Source: Ghiorsea sp.
GTDB lineage: Bacteria; Pseudomonadota; Zetaproteobacteria; Mariprofundales; Mariprofundaceae
Length of the DNA stretch: 13,547 bases
Assembly (NCBI GenBank): GCA_021772875.1
Contig: JAJFLD010000015.1
Span: 1 to 13,547 of the forward strand
Direction: 5' to 3'
Below, in pieces: positions 13,093 through 13,547 of this stretch (position 1 is the first letter of the stretch; every line of letters starts with the position of its first letter). The notes below the pieces were generated by a model. It worked only from the letters and a program-made list of their open reading frames with translations. It did no database searches and had not been told where the DNA came from. The position numbers were made by a program, and so were the translations under genes.

Positions 13093-13547
13093 TCAAGTTT
13101 TTTGTTGCAAACCTAGGCGGTGAAGCGCGGCTAAGATGGCTTTGAAGGATGCCTTCATGGTATCAATATCAAAGGCAACGCCAACGGTATGTTGACCATT
13201 CACATCCAATTGCACGTATGCAGCAGCTTGTGCATTTGTGCCTGTACCCATGGCGTGTTCATTGTAACTTATGATACGCATAGACTGGTTGCTATGTTGT
13301 TGCCACGCATCGATGAAGGCAGAAAGCCCGCCTTCGCCGCTTCCTTGTAAAGACACGTGTTTGCCTTGCTCATCGGTCACCTGCATAACGATGCTGTAAG
13401 ATGCGCCATGTTGTTCAAGATGATAGTTCTGCAATTGTATGGGTGGTTTAGCAACGATGAAAGATTGTGCAAACAAATCATAAAGATGTTTGCTGCCAAC
13501 CTCACCACCATCGCGCTCACTTTTTTGCTGCACCACTTGCGCCATTT
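13093..13547 (-). CDS. leuA: 2-isopropylmalate synthase, C-terminal part (runs off the window)
   Basis: The visible ~150 residues are the C-terminal LeuA regulatory (dimer) domain. This is the first committed step of leucine synthesis, joining acetyl-CoA and 2-oxoisovalerate; leucine binds the C-terminal domain to inhibit it. Telling parts are LYDLFAQSFI, a GSGEGGLSAFIDAW stretch (usually GxGNGPxDAxxxAL), ISYNEHAMGTGTNAQAAAYVQL (the usual YxEHAxGxGxdAxAaaY), and VGVAFDIDTMKASFKAILAAL. The GTGTNAQAAAY form with a short tail fits the ~560-residue type 2 LeuA of Pseudomonas and actinobacteria rather than the E. coli type. The catalytic barrel lies beyond 13547. The Met at 13545 is an internal residue, not a start. 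Confidence 0.85.
   Translation of the reverse strand, partial: MAQVVQQKSERDGGEVGSKHLYDLFAQSFIVAKPPIQLQNYHLEQHGASYSIVMQVTDEQGKHVSLQGSGEGGLSAFIDAWQQHSNQSMRIISYNEHAMGTGTNAQAAAYVQLDVNGQHTVGVAFDIDTMKASFKAILAALHRLGLQQKT

Noticed and set aside
1..13547. CRISPR arrays, tRNA or rRNA genes, replication origin
   Set aside because: No regularly spaced direct repeats, cloverleaf-type sequences or rRNA-like conserved stretches were seen.

Overview
The window (about 13.5 kb, moderately AT-rich) looks like chromosomal DNA of a free-living proteobacterium. The NarK-type nitrate transporter, the nitrate-cluster kinase/phosphatase and the long-form leuA point that way, and the base composition would fit a marine or aquatic lineage. 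I cannot name the genus from sequence alone.

Layout. (1) 19-2481, + strand: the ATPase and permease of an ABC-2 type exporter, translationally coupled by an ATGA overlap, then a small antibiotic-biosynthesis-monooxygenase (ABM) domain protein ending at a probable terminator. (2) 7040-2534, - strand: a three-gene run with equal 41-nt gaps: NarK/NasA-type nitrate/nitrite transporter, a second MFS transporter, and a fused PP2C phosphatase/Ser-Thr kinase with a C-terminal membrane anchor. It resembles the nitrate-assimilation neighbourhood of Pseudomonas, where a Ser/Thr kinase gene lies between nasA and nirBD, but no nitrite reductase gene is present here. The 194-bp leader of narK is full of palindromes. 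(3) 7235-8778: a divergent TetR-family repressor and short-chain dehydrogenase pair. Two copies of a TGTACC-N4-GGTACA-type operator each fill the -35/-10 spacer of one of two back-to-back promoters. (4) 8833-9462: a TehB-like SAM methyltransferase.

(5) 9459-13050 is an accessory, partly decayed region. It starts with gene debris: a 22-codon start of a flavodoxin/azoreductase-like gene and a 54-codon start of a DinB-family gene preceded by a large hairpin. Next comes a DUF2513 gene tightly linked to a small membrane-anchored protein that carries an apparent single-base frameshift. Then comes an AbiE-like type IV toxin-antitoxin pair (DUF6088/AbiEi-like antitoxin and AbiEii nucleotidyltransferase toxin, coupled by TGATG). 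Last are an antisense remnant resembling the C-terminus of an EamA transporter, a small unknown gene whose natural C-terminus appears to lie in another frame, and a 13-codon stub resembling the start of an IS481-type transposase. (6) 13093-13547, - strand: the C-terminal regulatory domain of 2-isopropylmalate synthase (leuA), running off the window, with a clear terminator.

The core genes look intact. All suspected frameshifts and truncations lie between 9459 and 13010, which suggests repeated insertion and loss between the methyltransferase and leuA. The best candidates for something not well described are the DUF2513/membrane-protein pair and the operator-rich narK leader. No function is demonstrated for either.
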